DNA of 64,000 bases from NCBI GenBank assembly GCA_025602915.1, contig JAHLJZ010000080.1, positions 42,793 through 106,792 on the forward strand. The letters are read 5' to 3'. This stretch comes from Paraphysoderma sedebokerense. Taxonomy: Eukaryota; Blastocladiomycota; Physodermatomycetes; Physodermatales; Physodermataceae. The notes beneath the pieces were generated by a model that was not told the DNA's origin, did not search any database, and saw only the letters and a program-made list of their open reading frames with translations. Numbering within the stretch: position 1 is the first letter of the stretch; each line of letters starts with the position of its first letter. Made by a program: the position numbers and the translations under genes. This document shows, one piece after another, positions 26,808 to 39,560 of the stretch.

Positions 26808-27183
26808 TGAGGATACTAATGAGATGCAATTGAGCTAGATTTAGTGTTCTAGTACATTTCAGATGACAAGCTTGCAAAGATTGATGCAAAGACGATTAAC
26901 CGTTTTAATAAGATGTATAATTGTAACATATGATGACGAAAATTTAAACGTTAAATGAATTTTAATTGACGCAATATTATATTACAATGGCCTGATATCA
27001 TCCTCTTAACAGTGCCGACTACGCCTTCGACACACTCTCGCATACTTTCAGTCATGTCTATCCAACAGATGAAGCCAATCCTGATCGAAGCAAAATCTAT
27101 GATTACATATAACCTCTCATTCTCAAGCTTGCTATCTGACCTGAGCTCAATAATCCACCCTAATACTTCGACACCAATATAAT
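26808..27183. other. Intergenic region between convergent genes
   Basis: 3' flanks of the TMX2-like gene (+) and uL14m (-). AT-rich; nothing recognised. Confidence 0.55.
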
Positions 27184-27570
27184 TTATATAACTTTAGGAG
27201 CCAAACTAACCACTTTCAAGAACCCTTTCATTCTCAATTCATTCGCCACAACCCCCAACACTCTCGTCCCCAACGGTTGTCTATTACTTCCCAACAACAC
27301 ACAAGCATTATCATCAAACCTAATCATTCTACCATCTAACCTTCTAACTTCTTTTTTAGTTCGAACGACTACAGCTCTTTTGACATCTCCTTTTTTCACT
27401 TTATTCGCGGCTGCTGATCCTGTAACGGTGATGGGTCGGGCGTCTTTGATGACGACGGTAATTTCGTCTCCTAGGGAAGCTGTTTTACCAGCTTTGATGA
27501 CTCGAATGCATTCTGCTAGTCGGGCGCCCGAGTTGTCGATGACTCTGAGCATGGTTTTGAGTTGAATCAT
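27184..27570 (-). CDS. Mitochondrial ribosomal protein uL14m
   Basis: Intronless, 128 residues, a normal length for bacterial or mitochondrial L14. The start [20 protein letters not shown] and the signature [19 protein letters not shown] are characteristic, as is FDDNACVLL and the ending [13 protein letters not shown]. The bacterial-type sequence separates it from the cytosolic uL14. There is no obvious long presequence, but this is common for L14m. Protein of the large mitochondrial subunit near the inter-subunit bridges. Confidence 0.93.
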   Translation of the reverse strand: MIQLKTMLRVIDNSGARLAECIRVIKAGKTASLGDEITVVIKDARPITVTGSAAANKVKKGDVKRAVVVRTKKEVRRLDGRMIRFDDNACVLLGSNRQPLGTRVLGVVANELRMKGFLKVVSLAPKVI

Positions 27571-27789
27571 GGTGACGGTGGCGAATGAGCGTGATGGAGA
27601 AGTATTTCGAGTGGGCAGTCGTGGGAGATAATTTTAATTTATGATACCGGTGCTTTCAATCACTCCTCCACTTGGATAGCCTGACCAATTATACTGATTC
27701 CAATTCCAGAAGTCATTATCTTTGAATTCAGAGGTCATAAAGTTTGTTTAAATACACGTGATCAGTTACCGTAGTTCAAAACGCGTTCT

Positions 27790-29724
27790 TTATTCATCGT
27801 GAAGATGCTCATCTTCGTTCTCGTCGATTCCCTCATCTTCGCTTTCCTCGTCGTCATCAATATCTTCCGCCTCCTCTGCCTTTTTCACTCTACTCAATAT
27901 CATCCGACTCCATTCTTTCAATAATCTATCAAACTCCTTCGCCACTTCATCCTTCCTTCGACCTGCAAATTCATCAACTTTGCTCACGAATTTTCCGACA
28001 ACGTCGTTTCGCTGTTTATCTAGTTTGTAAACTACCTCTCTAAAGGCTTCAAAATCTTTCTCTGATGATCGTCGTTCTAGATACGTTATCACGGGATCTG
28101 AAGAACGAAGGTGTGGAGATTTCGTGATCATGCCGTACCTGTTTGCCGACGTTATTAAACAATCAAATGAGCGATGAAGTGAATGAACATAGAGAATATT
28201 AATACATACCATTTCCAACCACGCCGAGCGAGGTAGAATGCAATAATAACATCTATCGTATAGTGATACCTTGTACTCAGTAAACTAAGGATCCCTAAAC
28301 ATGCGTCCAACTGAACTATTCGTTGAATATACCATTTCTTTGGGCCGTAATCTTCCCAAATCATAGTCAGAAGAGTCTGCATATACATTTTGTCAGAATT
28401 CGAGCAGATTTAGAAAGAATGAAGGCAAAGAAAGAAAAACTGACCAGGACCACGGTATGTCCGGAAAAAACCAAATCTGGTAGTCGGAAAGAACTGTCAG
28501 TGCACGAAGATAAGAGCACCAGTTGATAATTTTGTTGCATGCATTACCTCCACAAGTATCTGAGAAGAAAGGGTTAAATGAGTCGAATAGTCCTCTTTCA
28601 ATTCGTGGCAAAGAGCACTTTTTCTGAGGATCAGGAAGAGTAGTCGATATAATAGTTAAAGAACGAAATAGCAATACTACAAGCGCATATCGTGTTAACG
28701 TTTTACCATAACAAGATACAATACGGCTGCATTTTGGCGAACTTACGAGTCCCATGTACGTAGAAAAATCTGCGGAGAATACCCAAGCGATGCTGATGTT
28801 TGCTTATCAATATAACTGTGGCAACCCCAAGAGATATGATGAAATAATCGGGCAAAAATGGAATGTCTAGATGGGGCACATAGTCATGCCCTGTTTTAGT
28901 TTGGTTAGAGACAACTTTCTTCAGCCAAGGTGAGGAATTGAATCGAGCTGAACGAAAGATTGAAAGTTACCCAAATCAGGCAATATCAAGGTCCTGGAGA
29001 ATCCTCGTTTGTAAAGTTCCGCTCGCCTCAGCTCAGCGAGGTTACAGAATATGACTATTTGAGGTTGCAAAAAATAAAATTAGAAACGGCAATTCCAAGT
29101 CACACATTAGCTTTTACGCTCTGTCGCGACATGGTGGCCTTATGCAGGTATTCGATCATGACGAACTATTTACCATTGATGTATCCACATATTAAATAAA
29201 ACACTAGACAGAGTATTCAAACATTAGATACTCTGATATTATTGATTTTGATTAAAGGGAATAAAAGTATTTACCCATACTCAGGACCAACCGTCTTTTC
29301 CCATGCTGTGAACGAAACGAAGCAATACCACATTAATCAATCAACGCTAACTCGGTACCAGCATCGTGGAGAGATCCCACATATTATATGTTGGAGAGAA
29401 TGAGGTAAGGTAGAGTCTAACCTGTTCAACTTTGACATCACCTAACCATAATATTATTCGTTTCCAGATACTGCGCTTTCCATTACCGGACGCTGACAGT
29501 TCATTATGCGGGAAATTTCTTAGAGAAGGAAATAGGTAATTCGACGGAGGTTCAATAGCGGAAGGGAGTGGAGAGTTTGAGTCTGTTTGTTTATGATTAA
29601 AAGAAGATGATGATTGAACGGATGAACGACGGGACGGAGGTTTGGTTATCGTCAGCTTTGGGGACCTTGTAGGAGAGGGAGATTGTGACCGAGATTGTGA
29701 CGGTGAGATTGAAAATGACGACAT
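27790..29724 (-). CDS. Sphingomyelin-synthase-family (PAP2-like) membrane enzyme
   Basis: Transfers a phospho-headgroup from a phospholipid to ceramide; the product here could be sphingomyelin, ceramide phosphoethanolamine or inositol phosphorylceramide. The N-terminus is a Ser/Pro/Arg-rich cytosolic region (29724-29424). Then come DYVPHLDIPFLPDYF, GTLLLFRSLTIISTTLPDPQ, the catalytic loop CGDLVFSGHTVVLV (about 28455-28565), and the second catalytic motif RYHYTIDVIIAFYLARR (about 28225-28275), i.e. the His-His-Asp triad of the family. Six or more helices are expected. The C-terminus (27790-28135) is charged and acidic, longer than usual. The small exon between the N-terminal part and DYVP is uncertain. 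Most fungi are known for Aur1-type enzymes, so this family member is notable. Confidence 0.85.
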
Positions 29725-30273
29725 GTCTGTGTTCTCACTAAATCATAAAAGAGGGTATCTGTGTTGTTTGTTCAAATGTGTATATTTTGTGAATGCATCG
29801 ATTGAATCTCTGATGCGAAAAGTCTGGAAGGCCTGACCGGAGTTGAGTCGGTGATAGAACGCGACCCTCTGCAATATTTGTTGAGGTGAAATACATAGTA
29901 GATATCAAGATATTCTTCTGCCCGATTCATGCATACTCAATATTTTTGTAGAATATTGTCTAGTTATTGTAATTCCTAGCAGTAATTAAACTTGAATCAA
30001 CCGAGACTTTAGTTAATGGAAACCGAGACATTCATCAATACAGTGGCAAATATGAAATGAATACTAACTATCCCATGCAATTTCCCCCCCAAGACCAACA
30101 TAGTAGTAGACGAATATCGCTAACAACGAATATGAATTCCATTTTTGAATCATAACGATGAAGCGAACAAAACCCCGAGTTCAGCTTTCCCTCAGCCACC
30201 GATCAAAAGTTCAAATTCTCTTTTGTCTGATATCGCTCCGCTATCAATCATTTTAAGACAATAACAAAGAAAC
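29725..30273. other. Divergent promoter region
   Basis: A 549-bp gap between the sphingomyelin-synthase-type gene (-) and PET100 (+). AT-rich with several short runs; no gene or RNA recognised. Confidence 0.5.
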
Positions 30274-31062
30274 ATGACAACATCCATACTCAAACGACTC
30301 ACAATACGAAACAGATTCGGCACAAAATTAGAAGTCATGAAGGTAATCATCCATTATTTTCCCTGAATCAGCCATTCTCTGTTGAACAAGATTTGTCACT
30401 ACAAGACCAAATCGTTAACTCACATTTTGTATATTATTTTTTATTAATTCAATTGTAAATATTTATCAATATAGTTTGGGATATACCTTTTCTTTCCTAT
30501 CGCTGCGATGTATTACTGTGGGCTACCTGAATTCTTTCAAAAACATGTCGTCGAAGTCAGGGTAAATCTTTTTTTTCCTAATCCACTTCTCTGTTTTCTT
30601 TCATTTTTTTTATTTCAACTTTACGATTACCTCTCACCTCTTTGGATATCTTGGTTACCAAACTTTGTTCGATTATTTGTCTATTCGCTTTTAAGTGAGG
30701 ACAGAGATAATGATTCAGAATTACTAACCCACGATCCGAATTCCATCTTATCACTTTATCGTTACCCCTAAAATAGAGACAAATATTCAATTTAGATGCA
30801 CCAACTCATGTATGTATCCTTTTATTCTACGTTCTCTTCTCAATTTCTCCAAATTGCTCCAATTTCTGTCGATCGATATAAAGAGTAACCAGGCATTGAC
30901 TAATCCACTATTATTTCCTTCTTTTTAACCAATGTTTGATAATGTCGTTGTGTTGTAAAATAGAAACCTCCATCTGCACAAGAAGATATAAAAGATTATA
31001 TGGAAAAGTTAAGGCAAAGAGCAAAACAGTCAGACGTTGAAGTGTCGGGACAGAAATCATGA
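30274..31062 (+). CDS. PET100: PET100-like cytochrome c oxidase assembly factor
   Basis: Small inner-mitochondrial-membrane chaperone for complex IV assembly. Exons 30274-30342, 30475-30561, 30796-30813 and 30964-31062 are all in phase 0 and give 90 residues. The diagnostic stretch is KLEVMKFGIYLFFPIAAMYY, a membrane helix, followed by CGLPEFFQKHV and, after a mini-exon of 18 bp, KPPSAQEDIKDYMEKL. Most of the gene is intron. The 18-bp exon is chosen only because it links the flanks in frame. Confidence 0.8.
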
Positions 31063-31286
31063 TAACAGGAATTGTTCAGTGGACCACTTTATGGTTGATG
31101 AATTTGCAAGACAACAGTTGAATTTGTATATACATCATGTTTGTTTAATGCTGTCTGGTTTTGGATTTGATTTGATCAATTGGGAAGGTTTCAAGGTAGC
31201 ACAGTTAGATCTTAATTTCATTATTCTTTTCAAGTTGTATCGATAGGATACAAAATGTAGTGCTAGGATTTTACACAAAAAAATGT

Positions 31287-33424
31287 TTAATCCCAGTATT
31301 TGATTAAACCGTCCCAACTGCATGTTAACACTTTTGAAGTTTCTCTCGGGTGCCATTCACATCCCATCACGACATTCGAATGCGCTTTGAATTTCCTAAA
31401 GGCAAAACCAACAAGAAATCGAGTGAGTAATCCATTCACCAGAGGAAAAATAGATTAGCTCATTAGGTACATACTTTAATACACTTCCCCTTTTCCAATC
31501 CCAGAACCACATTCGTCCTTCGCCATCCCCACTCATCACAAACCTTCCGTCAGGACTGGTTCCCACTTGACAAGCATAACCAGCGCAAAGGTGACCTTGA
31601 AACCGTTTTTTGGCCTGACGGAATCGATCTGTCGCAGAATATGTGAATATCGTATTATCCAATGACTGAGCAAGAAGATATTTTTCTACGAGGAGTGTGA
31701 TTAGTTCCCTCATCGGGGAGAGAAAGGAATGAATCATCAAAACACACGGTTCGGGGTGACACAAGTGCTCACAACACTGTGCATCCATGGTTCAGCAACG
31801 TATTTGATGACGACAGGTATTCCAAATTCCCAAACTCGTATTGTCTTGTCATCTGACGTTGAAACGAATCGTCGATTATTATCGATAAATGTAATTGTGT
31901 TGATAGGTCCCAAATGGGCGTCATATTCTTGAATTGTTTGTGGTGGGGCCATGTTTGTATCAAACTGTAGATATCAAAATCGGAGTACCAACAATCAGTA
32001 TTGTGATCTTTTCTTGAGAAACCCCTGCTGTGCCTCCAGCCGCTGACCGATATGTAAAGACTTACCTGCACAATCTTTTTGTCGTGCATACCACCTAATA
32101 TTATTTTTTCGTCCTCGGGGTAAAATCTACCGACATAAGGAATTTTACCCGTTGTCCACGAAGATATACATTGACCTGTTTCGGTGTCCCACAGCTTCAT
32201 GTATTTGTCATATGAGGCAGTCAAAAAATTACGACCGCTCTTTGAAAATTGGACATCTCGAACCCCCTTATTGTGGCCGTGAAATGTTCGGATTGGTTCG
32301 TACGGAGGAGTTGTTCGCCATAGCTAATTGGCAAAAGTGAGGAAAAGTCAATCAGTTAACACGATCTCGCCGACACCATGAAAGATTAAAATTCCTTTGA
32401 AGACATACCTTAACTTTACCATCCATACTGGCACTGATAAATAGGTGACCTGACCTAGGGAAGAACCGAACACAATTCACGCCCTTGCTGTGGCCCCTGA
32501 ATGTGTGTATTTCTCTCTTCGGTATATAACATTCGATATCTAGTTCTCCTGGGGCTTCATCATCCGGAACTTCCATTCCTGCAGGAGGATGTAAATAACT
32601 TCTTCCTAGATAATCGTGCACGGAATCGATATGTAAGGTAGATGATTCTGATCCTGGAGTGATAGCTTTAGCAGTTTTGGCCATTGCTTTAGTCTTCTCC
32701 AACATTTCTCGTTCGGCTTCCGTAAGTCCGGATGTCTCTTCGACTCCGACTTCTGATGGATGAGGGGCCCACGGTCCGAGATAAGCATTCGGATCGCTAG
32801 AATCAAGAACCGAGGGATCTCCCTTTGGAAGTCTCTTTTTTCTTTCGGCCGCATCTATTGGTAGCGTAAATGAAGTGTTATGGCTAATTCTTTAATTCTC
32901 AATATTTTTTGTACAACAAACATACTCTTTGCAACTTTTTCTTGATCAAACGAGGCTCGCTGAACGACAGCTGCGTGAGGAGCACCGGCAGCATCGGGAT
33001 TATTCGCCCATCCTTTGAACTGAAAATTCTTTCTCTGCTCATGAAAATCGACATCGCTCACTGCAACTTCTTCAAAATGACCAGTGATAATGTTTCTGTT
33101 GGCGGGGGCCAGACTCATTCCGGCATGATTAGGGTTCTGGGGACCGAGAGGGGCGGCGTAAAGATAAGAGTACGGTACGTTGTGGGTGATTTCTTTTGTA
33201 TTCTGCAGAGTAAGGTGATATTCCTTAGGGTTTGACTGTTTCAGTGGACAAATAGTAAAATCAAAGGAAATTGGTTAGTTCTACGATAAATGAGATGACC
33301 ACACAACAAACTACAGAAAGAAAACACAAACAGTCAAGGCCACATCTGGTGCAGATTGTACTGAAGATGTGACTTGCTTCTGAGACGATTCTTCGTCCGA
33401 AGAGTATGCGGCCAACTGATCCAT
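31287..33424 (-). CDS. PRP17: Pre-mRNA splicing factor PRP17 / CDC40 (WD40)
   Basis: Second-step splicing factor in the spliceosome C complex. The start at 33424 reads [18 protein letters not shown]. Then follow [52 protein letters not shown], the linker [20 protein letters not shown] and a seven-blade WD40 propeller: [76 protein letters not shown], ending [10 protein letters not shown] at 31287. Order and motifs match the family throughout. Exons are small, with introns of typical length. Divergent from the RhoGEF gene. Confidence 0.93.
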
Positions 33425-34009
33425 ACGAATGCGATTCAGGAAATTTGTCGATTACGATGTGTTCTCTGTCGACAGAGGAATCTCTAAACTTTAGACCGGC
33501 CGACGTTCACCCGTTCACCCTTACGACGACTTGGTTCACCGTCACCACAATGTCCGCTCAAAGTACGAATTCGAATGCCAAAAAGTCTGGACACAATACT
33601 TACTGATTAATACAAATAAACAAAAAAACTGCGGCCAATAATTAAATTTAGATGAATAGTTTTGCATATTATTGTTTGACCAGAATGCAATTATTCTTGG
33701 TTCTCCGCATTTCACGATATCGCTTTTTCCTGAGAGTGGCCCTGACGAGCAAGCACACTCTTCGCTTCCGCAAAAACTCCTTGTGGACTTTACTCTGCAA
33801 ATTACATAACACCAATAATCTATCCTTTATTTCATCCTCTATTGCCTTTGTTTGGGCATATTTCAACTCTTGTTTCCTCTACATTTGCTACCAATTCGAT
33901 TGTCGGACTAATTCCTGCGTCTTTATTCCAATTCCAGCCCGGTTATCGTCGCGAAACGAAACTTATCGCATAAACTACTCTGACCTCATTACAATTGAAT
34001 TGTGAGAAA
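33425..34009. other. Divergent promoter region
   Basis: 585 bp between PRP17 (-) and the RhoGEF (+). A tiny frame at 33550-33606 (MSAQSTNSNAKKSGHNTY) and overlapping frames on both strands at 33650-34005 show no family likeness; I treat them as chance. Confidence 0.5.
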
Positions 34010-37000
34010 ATGGCAAGTCGAGACAATTCAAAAGTGCTGTATTCTGGGTCAATGAGAATCAAGTCTGCCTCGCTGGCTTCACCTTCAAGATGGAGTCCAT
34101 GTTGGATAGTGATAAAGAATTATCATTTATACGTTTATGACTGCGACTTTGGTGTCGCTTCCTCAGTGAAACCACTACAGTCTCCGATGCCTCCTCAATT
34201 CGACAGCACTAAGAATAACGGCAACCAACCGCATCATCTGCTATCGCTTTCCTTGTTAACAAACAAGCCAAAGTTTTCAGGTCCACTTCCTCCTTCGCTA
34301 ACAGCGCCTTCCGACCAACACTCGCATCAGCAGGGACAGTCTAGTATACACGACACATGGGGACCTAAAGGTCAGAAAATTAATGCTGAAAACAATCAGC
34401 AAGGAGCTCAAGGACAAAATGCTGGTGGTCTCTCAGCTGCAACCGCGCGACCACAACGAAAACTCGCGGAGAGACCAAGGAGTGCAATCATTACACTGTC
34501 CCCTAACAACTCCTCCGGCTCCATTACTTCGTCACCTCCTAGTCACTCCTCTATTCGCCCACCATTTCATTTCGCCATCTTGACAATTCCATTACATCCA
34601 AATAATCTGGCGACGAATCGCATGAAGGAATCATACAGTGTCATTTCCGAAATGGTTTTGGCTGAATTTCAGATTCTGAGTGAGAAAGAGTTGGTAAAAG
34701 TGTGGAATGTCCTGAAAAAAATTGAAAAAGCTAGAGAAAAAGTGTGTATTCATTGTTCTTTTTGTGTCTGCATGAATTCCTAGGAGACCGCATAATTAAC
34801 GTTGAACGATTTCGTAATCTTTAGTATCTTAAATCCATTTCCAGTGACCCTAAAGAGCGAGCAGCTTCTAAAATTCAAGCTTGGTGGAGAATGATACAGT
34901 AAGACTGTTCATAATTGCTGTCTTTCATGAAATACCGCTTTCTAATACCATTTTTTTTCGCTTCAGAACAAGAGACAATTTCGATGTTACCCGACAGCGT
35001 ATAGTAGTCATTCAGTCGCTCGTTCGCCGATTCATTGCTCGTCGTCGCTTGCGAATGTTGAAATCGAATCAATCTGATCTGGATCAACGTACCTCTATTG
35101 CTATGGAAATCCTCGAAACCGAAGCATCATACGTCTCCAATCTCGATGTCCTTATTCGTATCTTTCTCAAACCATTACGTTCTCTGTTTTCCACTGCGCA
35201 TCTTCGTGCAGAGCCAGTTACAACAGAAGATGTCGACGGCAAGAAAAAGAACGATGGCGAAATCATTTCACTCATTTGTACTCACATTGAAGCTATCTAC
35301 GCTCATCATGTTCCATTCCTTGAAGAACTTCAAAGAATAATGGGCAATAATAAGTGGGAAGTGTCAAAAACTGTCATTGGTGATGCGATTATCAAATTTT
35401 CGGAAGGATTGGATTGTTATGTTCCTTATTGTCAGAATTATGAAGAAAACCAACGAATTTTAAAGAAATTGGAGAAGATTCCATTATTCCAGGATTTCAT
35501 GGAGGTTTGTGATTTCATCTTAATTTGAGGTACTTGAAACATTCTGACATTACGAAACGATTCCAAATCATCCTCTCAGAGCGTGAAGAAGCTGAAAATT
35601 ACGCAAAAAAGTGATCTGAATAGTTTTCTCATTCTTCCCGTGCAACGGTATGTTCTATTAACTCGGTTCTGTTCATAATGGCACAATATTTTGACATTAC
35701 ACCCTTCACATAGTATTCCGCGATACGAACTTTTACTGACCGCTCTTATTCGCCGTACACCGGTCGCCCATCCCGATATCGCACACTTGCAGGCTGCCTT
35801 GAATAAAATTAAGCAAGCAGCTAAAAATGTAAACAGAGCGAAGATGTGGCACGATTCTAAAGATAAAATTGATTTGTTAAAAGGAAGATTGAGGAAAGTT
35901 GGTGGCAATGGAACTTCGGTAAGTAATACATCATCTATATCAACCCATTATGTCCTTATAACGATTATTCTCTCTCTCTCCCCGCCTTTCAGGACGCGCG
36001 CAATTACATCGGTGAAGGACCAGCTAGTTATGTTTCCTTCACGTCGTCAAGTTCTCCCACTGCGTCGTCTGCTGCTACCGCGATGGCCGGATCTTCATCG
36101 CAGCCGCTCTCTGTATATTTATTTTTATTTACAGATCAGCTGTTAGTATGCACACCAAAGCACGAGAGAAAAATCGGTGGTAACAACAAGAAATCAACTA
36201 GTAGTGGTAACGTTCTCGGAATGGAAAAAGGGAAATCTAGCACTGGATTCTTCAGAGATACCGTTAAATTTGAGTACCACTGCAACATCCCACTCAGCAG
36301 CTGTAAACTCATGTCTGATTCAATGCAAACTGCGACTTCAAGCACTACATCGTCATCATCTGCTTCGTCTCAAGAACAACCAGTCGTGAAGCGCCACAAA
36401 GACTTGACCTTCACCCTTGTACAAACATCTACTAGTACTCTTGCGTCATCCACCTCAATTCATAAATTCATTCTTGACAGCATGGACGCGAAAACAAAAT
36501 GGATTACGGACTTGACTGAAGTAATCGACAGTCTACAACGACTTCAGGAGACGCAAGATCACGATATCGAAAATTTGTTGGGTGTGGCCTCATCTGATAT
36601 TGATGATGCGACGTTAAACCATCCTCCGACAGCCGACGGCGCCACCGTGATTAAAGTGAAGCGTGCGAAGCTTCAAAAGAAAGGACACACTAAAAGCACA
36701 GAAGGACTCTTTGCTCAACAACCACAAGGCAAAGATCGTCACGAGCGACGTCCCTCTGCGAATGGCCAATCTAACATGTTGAGGGCTTCTCAAGAAACTT
36801 GCGAAGACGATTCATTCGCGGGTCGTCACCGAGTCTCGTCTGGATCGACGCAGTCAAAACCCTCAAAATCTCCATCTGAAATGTCGTTTTCGAGAGAGTC
36901 AAGGGGATCAAGATCTTCATCTACTGAGACTTCAAACTCTAGTTTACATTCCTCACAGACCCAGGTGAAAAAGCCAAGCACCTCGACTTTAAATTCTATA

Positions 37001-37375
37001 GCGGATAGTGCATCAGAGACGTCATCATCCAGTACATCCACAACTGTGCGCCGACATTCTTTAGAATCATTATTGAATCAGACAGACTACACCGGCGCAA
37101 ACGGATACGGTGGTCACGGCGGAAAGACTTCTACTGTATCGAGTAATAACTTCGCCCCATTAGGTGAGCGTGAGCAAAAAGTCCAGGGAGACTCATTCGC
37201 GGACTTACCGAGACCAAGAATACGAACCGCCGAAAAAGAACAGGCATTCGTGAAACGACATGGTACAGTTAGTTCTAAATCTCCGATACATTCGAATCCA
37301 CCGAGTACGACTTCATCCAATGATTCGCCGACAAAGAAGGTGTCAATCTTAAAAGGGATGTTTTCGGGAATATAA
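34010..37375 (+). CDS. Rho guanine-nucleotide exchange factor with PH, IQ, DH and PH modules
   Basis: Activates Rho-family GTPases at the membrane. Exons 34010-34741, 34825-34898, 34967-35504, 35580-35647, 35714-35918 and 35993-37375. An N-terminal PH-like start (KVLYSGSMRIKS, CWIVIKNYHLYVYD) is interrupted by a long Ser/Gln-rich insert. Two IQ motifs follow (ASKIQAWWRMIQ and IVVIQSLVRRFIARRRLRML). The DH domain runs from IAMEILETEASYVSNLDVLI to LPVQRIPRYELLLTALIRRT, and a second PH domain has SVYLFLFTDQLLVC and KFILDSMDAKTKWITDL. The C-terminal about 240 residues are low-complexity Ser/Thr. The start at 34010 is the first ATG that begins the PH strand. Domain order is clear; the target GTPase is not. 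Confidence 0.9.
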
Positions 37376-37845
37376 TTGTCAAGGGCTCGTCTTCGAAGAT
37401 AAAAATAAGTTATATCATGTAGATTAGTTTTTGAATTTGATTTCCTAAAGTTCTCCATTGATGTTTCAGTAAGGCAAACCATCGCAAGCAGACCAATTTG
37501 TTTTAAAAATTATATAGCTAGTGTATGTATGTGTCGGTCGCCAACTTTGTATTTATTATAAAGCATGAATATAGTATTCGATTAATTAAGTTTTGGTCAA
37601 ACTTTCACACATATCCATGATGCGTTCCGAAATTATGATGATAGTAGGGATATATATCGCACTTGATCCATCATGTCGACAACATTTGTGGTTCTTATGC
37701 CAGTTTCTGGCAACGTATCTTAGTAGAAACGTAGAAGAAACCAATAAAAAGCAGACATCGAGGTAAAAGTTTGAACTCCAATTTAATGATTTTTGTTGTC
37801 CGATCAGTTTCTCTGGCCCTCTGATCGATCGCATTATCGAGTAAA
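37376..37845. other. Intergenic region between convergent genes
   Basis: 470 bp holding 3' flanks of the RhoGEF (+) and the LRR gene (-). Nothing recognised. Confidence 0.55.
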
Positions 37846-39186
37846 TTAAACTGTCATTCCGTCATCGCTGATAACCTTTGTACCAGCCGGGATAGTGAAC
37901 GGAAAATCAATATTATTTGGAAGGTAACACAAGAATTCCAGTTTATCCGGAAATTGAGGCAACCAGGAAAGCCTGTTATTCTGGCAATATAATGTCTTCA
38001 GGGTTGTTGGTAGTTCTGGAATGTGCGTTATATTATTTCTCGAGCAGTTTATATATTCGAGACGGGAATTGGCTAAGTTCGGGAGTACTCGGAGTAGATT
38101 TCTAGAGCAGTCTAGATGAACTAGAGATTTTGGCAGCAAAGATTCTGACAGCGTACGCAGAGAGTTCGAATGACAGAAAAAAAACTGAAGTGACGATGGG
38201 AGGACCGGCGTAAGTGTGGTCAGTCTGTTTCCGGAACAATTCAGAGTGGTGAGAGAATCTGGGAGGTCAGGCAGGGTGGTCAATTGGCAACATGCGCAGT
38301 CCAAAGTTTGCAGATTGGGAGGTAAAGGGCTACTAGTATGAAATGTTATCGCGGTGCCCTTACACTTGAAGTGGCGCAGCGAATTTGGCAACGCTGGAAC
38401 TTCACTCAATTCAGCGTTATCCGACAGATCGAGTACCTGAATAGATAATGGCAAATCAAGAAGAGAATTGAGATTGTTTATTGAAGTATTAAGTATAACG
38501 AGCGACGGCGGCAGAGCTGGTAGACTACTAATGCGGTTATCGGCGCAATCGAGGTGTCGTAAATTCAAAGGCAAGGGGTTCGGCAATTTTAAGAGGCCGC
38601 AACGAACTAGAGTTAACCGTTCCAATTGAGCAGGAAGCCATATTAGATATCGCACATCAATGTTGTAGCATTCCAGTGTTCGAAGACCTTTAAGAAAAGA
38701 TTCCGAAAAAAGAACTCCCCTCTTCAAATCTCTTAACACAAAATGCTGTATATTTGGTAAAACTTCGGACACAAGTTTCTCGTATTTTTGTCCCCATTGT
38801 TCTGCATCTGGGAGGGCATGAACTGTTATCTTTTTGATAAGTGAAATGAATTGTCGATCCTTGAGGTCATTTAATTGATCGCCAGCGATACTGATTGAAT
38901 TTAACAGAAAAATTCGACTTGGATACAAAAACCTTGAATGCGTGAGAGATAAATTTTTCAGGTCTTCGATGGAAAGAAAGCCAGCAATAACTGGGAGGAT
39001 GTCTGCAAACTCGGGAGATAGGAGGAGAAAATTTCTCCGGTACTCCATCGTCGGGTTTGGTCTAACGTAGATGCAAAATGCGAAAATATCAATCGTTGGG
39101 AAGGAAGGCCGGTAGTCTAGAGAGGTGAATTCGACTCCCGAAGAATTTGGCGTCAGGCGTTCTGTCAGATTACCGAGCAATACCAT
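37846..39186 (-). CDS. Leucine-rich-repeat protein with bacterial-style LPxLPxSL repeats
   Basis: Intronless, 446 residues, unlike most neighbours, which have introns. The N-terminal third contains an F-box-like helix region (ADILPVIAGFLSIEDLKNLS). The remainder is about ten to eleven repeats of roughly 20 residues in the pattern LPxSLxxLxCxxNxLxxLP, for instance LPLNLRHLDCADNRISSLPA and LPDSLTTLNCSGNRLTTL. This short repeat type is best known from bacterial effector ligases (SspH/IpaH) and from slime-mould FNIP-like proteins. No catalytic ligase domain follows. It could be a substrate receptor of an SCF ligase; that is inference. Alternative starts lie at residue 47 (MEYRRNF). Confidence 0.8.
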   Translation of the reverse strand: MVLLGNLTERLTPNSSGVEFTSLDYRPSFPTIDIFAFCIYVRPNPTMEYRRNFLLLSPEFADILPVIAGFLSIEDLKNLSLTHSRFLYPSRIFLLNSISIAGDQLNDLKDRQFISLIKKITVHALPDAEQWGQKYEKLVSEVLPNIQHFVLRDLKRGVLFSESFLKGLRTLECYNIDVRYLIWLPAQLERLTLVRCGLLKLPNPLPLNLRHLDCADNRISSLPALPPSLVILNTSINNLNSLLDLPLSIQVLDLSDNAELSEVPALPNSLRHFKCKGTAITFHTSSPLPPNLQTLDCACCQLTTLPDLPDSLTTLNCSGNRLTTLTPVLPSSLQFFFCHSNSLRTLSESLLPKSLVHLDCSRNLLRVLPNLANSRLEYINCSRNNITHIPELPTTLKTLYCQNNRLSWLPQFPDKLEFLCYLPNNIDFPFTIPAGTKVISDDGMTV

Positions 39187-39560
39187 GACTATTTTCCTTA
39201 TTCTAATAATATCCTATTATAGATTAAATCACATCTCAATTCCCAAGCTTCAAGGTATTGTCACTGGCATTGAAGATAATATTTTGTCAATTCCAATTTC
39301 ATTACAGTGGTACAGATTACATAATTGAAGTCTCCATTCTTACATGGCAGCAATCTATAAGTTTCTCTTTACGTCCTAATTTTTCTGATTATATGATTAA
39401 AAATTTATCTGATATATTATCCAGCATCAGAATTTATATTCTGCGGAGGTGACGAGCAAGTCACGTGGATTTGTTTACAGCTTGTGTTTTGTTTACGACA
39501 ATGTTGAGGCCCGATTCCGTTAGACCATCGCAATCAGATTACTTTTATCATTGCTAAAAG
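39187..39560. other. Divergent promoter region
   Basis: 374 bp between the LRR gene (-) and SNU114 (+), AT-rich, no feature recognised. Confidence 0.5.

Noticed and set aside
33652-34005. 117-codon frame between PRP17 and the RhoGEF
   Set aside because: Biased to hydrophobic residues from AT-rich DNA, overlapped by an opposite frame; no homology recognised.
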